Source: an uncultured Collinsella sp. (GTDB lineage Bacteria; Actinomycetota; Coriobacteriia; Coriobacteriales; Coriobacteriaceae). From it: a stretch of 5,626 nt of DNA. Positions 4,970 to 5,626 of the stretch are shown here, one piece after another. Each line of letters begins with the position of its first letter. Position 1 is the first letter of the stretch. Location: positions 1 through 5,626 of the forward strand of contig CABRIB010000106.1 of NCBI GenBank assembly GCA_902470915.1, read 5' to 3'. A model generated the notes under the pieces. The model did no database searches and was not told the DNA's origin. It worked only from the letters and a program-made list of their open reading frames with translations. The position numbers and the translations under genes were made by a program.

Positions 4970-5530
4970 TTAGCCAAAGTAGCGCTTGAGCAGGCCGGCG
5001 AAAGCCTTGCCGTGGCGGGCCTCGTCGCGAGCCATCTCGTGCACGGTGTCGTGGATGGCATCGAGGCCAGCGGCCTTGGCGCGCTTAGCAAGATCGGTCT
5101 TGCCGGCGGTGGCGCCGTTCTCGGCCTCAACGCGCATCTCGAGGTTCTTCTTGGTGGAGTCGGTTACGACCTCGCCCAGGAGCTCAGCGAACTTGGCGGC
5201 GTGCTCGGCCTCCTCGTGGGCAGCCTTCTCCCAGTACAGGCCGATCTCGGGATAACCCTCGCGATGGGCGACGCGAGCCATGGCCAGGTACATACCGACC
5301 TCGGAGCACTCGCCCTCAAAGTTGGCGCGCAGGTCGGCAACGATGTCCTCGGAGACGCCCTCCATCTTGGCGATGCCCACGACGTGCTCGGCAGCCCACT
5401 CGAGCTGGCCCTCCTCCTGCTTCAGGAAACGAGAACCGGGAACGCCGCACTGGGGGCACTTGAAGTCCTCGGGCAGCTGGTCGCCGTCGAACTCTTCCAC
5501 ATAACCGCAAACGGGGCAAACAAACTTCAT
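4970..5530 (-). CDS. rbr: reverse rubrerythrin (rubredoxin domain first), peroxide reductase
   Basis: This is a 186-residue cytoplasmic non-haem iron protein expected to reduce hydrogen peroxide, and in homologues oxygen, with electrons from NAD(P)H delivered through a reductase. The N-terminal rubredoxin domain has CPVCG (Cys5, Cys8) and CPQCG (Cys25, Cys28) as ligands of one iron. A ferritin-like four-helix domain follows (about residues 60-186), with Glu72/Glu74 in the first helix, EEAEH (Glu107, His110) in the second, and HEMARDEARH (Glu165, Glu170, His173) in the last, giving the two ExxH motifs of a di-iron site. Classical rubrerythrin has the opposite domain order. Similar proteins are often annotated as NADH peroxidase, and they protect anaerobes from oxidative stress. 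I chose the ATG at 5530-5528 because AAAGGA lies 7 nt upstream and the protein then starts directly at the rubredoxin fold; the upstream in-frame ATG adds 31 unconserved residues. It is monocistronic here and converges on the hypothetical gene. Confidence 0.95.
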   Translation of the reverse strand: MKFVCPVCGYVEEFDGDQLPEDFKCPQCGVPGSRFLKQEEGQLEWAAEHVVGIAKMEGVSEDIVADLRANFEGECSEVGMYLAMARVAHREGYPEIGLYWEKAAHEEAEHAAKFAELLGEVVTDSTKKNLEMRVEAENGATAGKTDLAKRAKAAGLDAIHDTVHEMARDEARHGKAFAGLLKRYFG

Positions 5531-5533
5531 GAT

Positions 5534-5550
5534 TCGATCCTTTCGATCGA
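5534..5550 (-). promoter_or_regulatory. hairpin enclosing the rubrerythrin ribosome binding site
   Basis: On the minus strand TCGATC (5550-5545) and GATCGA (5539-5534) form a perfect 6-bp stem with a 5-nt loop GAAAG. The Shine-Dalgarno AAAGGA (5543-5538) lies partly in the loop and partly in the stem, so the folded form could limit ribosome access. Regulation by folding is inference; the pairing is exact. Confidence 0.5.
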
Positions 5551-5561
5551 TGGCGATTGTG

Positions 5562-5600
5562 CGCTCGTCCGGTCCCGTAAGGGCCCTCTCCGGACGTGCG
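5562..5600 (-). other. imperfect inverted repeat in the rubrerythrin leader
   Basis: CGTCCGG (5566-5572) and CCGGACG (5590-5596) are exact reverse complements. Three more outer pairs (5562-5564 with 5598-5600) follow a single T-T mismatch, and CCC/GGG can pair within the loop. If transcription starts near 5608 this would be a strong hairpin in the 5' leader, about 30-65 nt before the start codon. It could be an operator or an RNA-stabilising structure; no known regulator motif is recognised. Confidence 0.45.
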
Positions 5601-5614
5601 TCTTGACGAGTTCT

Positions 5615-5620
5615 ATTATC
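5615..5620 (-). promoter_or_regulatory. candidate -10 element of the rubrerythrin promoter
   Basis: On the minus strand GATAAT (5620-5615) matches the -10 consensus at 5 of 6 positions. The -35 region would lie beyond the window edge, so the promoter cannot be completed. Transcription would begin near 5608. Confidence 0.4.
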
Positions 5621-5626
5621 CATAAA

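Noticed and set aside
5531..5623. ATG at 5623 as an earlier start for the rubrerythrin gene
   Set aside because: The extension is highly charged and unconserved, and it lies over leader hairpins and a probable -10 element. The ATG at 5530 has a good ribosome binding site.
5612..5626. A PerR-like operator upstream of the rubrerythrin gene
   Set aside because: The A/T-rich stretch matches the palindromic consensus only in part and is cut by the window edge.

Overview
The window looks like chromosomal DNA from a GC-rich actinobacterium of the class Coriobacteriia, most like Collinsella or a near relative. That placement is an inference. It rests on the GC-rich conserved genes, the pdxR/pdxST arrangement, and one hypothetical protein whose motifs match a family I remember mainly from that class. 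No rRNA or other marker gene is present to confirm it.

Left part (1-1868): a possible truncated reading frame runs off the left edge on the minus strand. It is followed by a perfect 19-bp inverted repeat at 117-184. Next comes the minus-strand operon pdxS-pdxT, which encodes the two-subunit pyridoxal 5'-phosphate (PLP) synthase. A 145-bp divergent control region (1724-1868) separates it from pdxR. This region holds two exact copies of the octamer AAGGTCAG spaced 34 bp start to start, with candidate promoters facing both ways. The likely circuit is that PdxR, a MocR-type regulator with a PLP-binding aminotransferase-like domain, senses PLP and controls pdxST and itself.

Middle part (1869-4836): pdxR is followed by a 124-bp repeat with inverted ends (3294-3417), a 182-bp non-coding stretch containing a second hairpin (3451-3516), and a hypothetical gene (3600-4727). 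The C-terminal half of that protein looks like a PD-(D/E)XK nuclease-type fold. A second copy of the 124-bp repeat (4713-4836) lies at the gene's 3' end, in the same orientation. Both copies supply the stop codon of the gene before them, and their left arms carry stop codons in all three forward frames. The nuclease-like gene is therefore bracketed by direct copies of a palindrome-ended repeat. This is the most unusual structure in the window, and it predicts a precise deletion or empty-site allele in related strains.

Right part (4837-5626): a minus-strand gene for a 'reverse' rubrerythrin, with the rubredoxin domain in front of the di-iron domain, acts in peroxide detoxification. It ends at a canonical intrinsic terminator. 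Its leader has a short hairpin over the ribosome binding site, a longer imperfect hairpin, and a -10-like hexamer near the window edge.

Three of the four complete transcription units end at a palindromic element oriented with the gene. Only the rubrerythrin gene has a textbook terminator.
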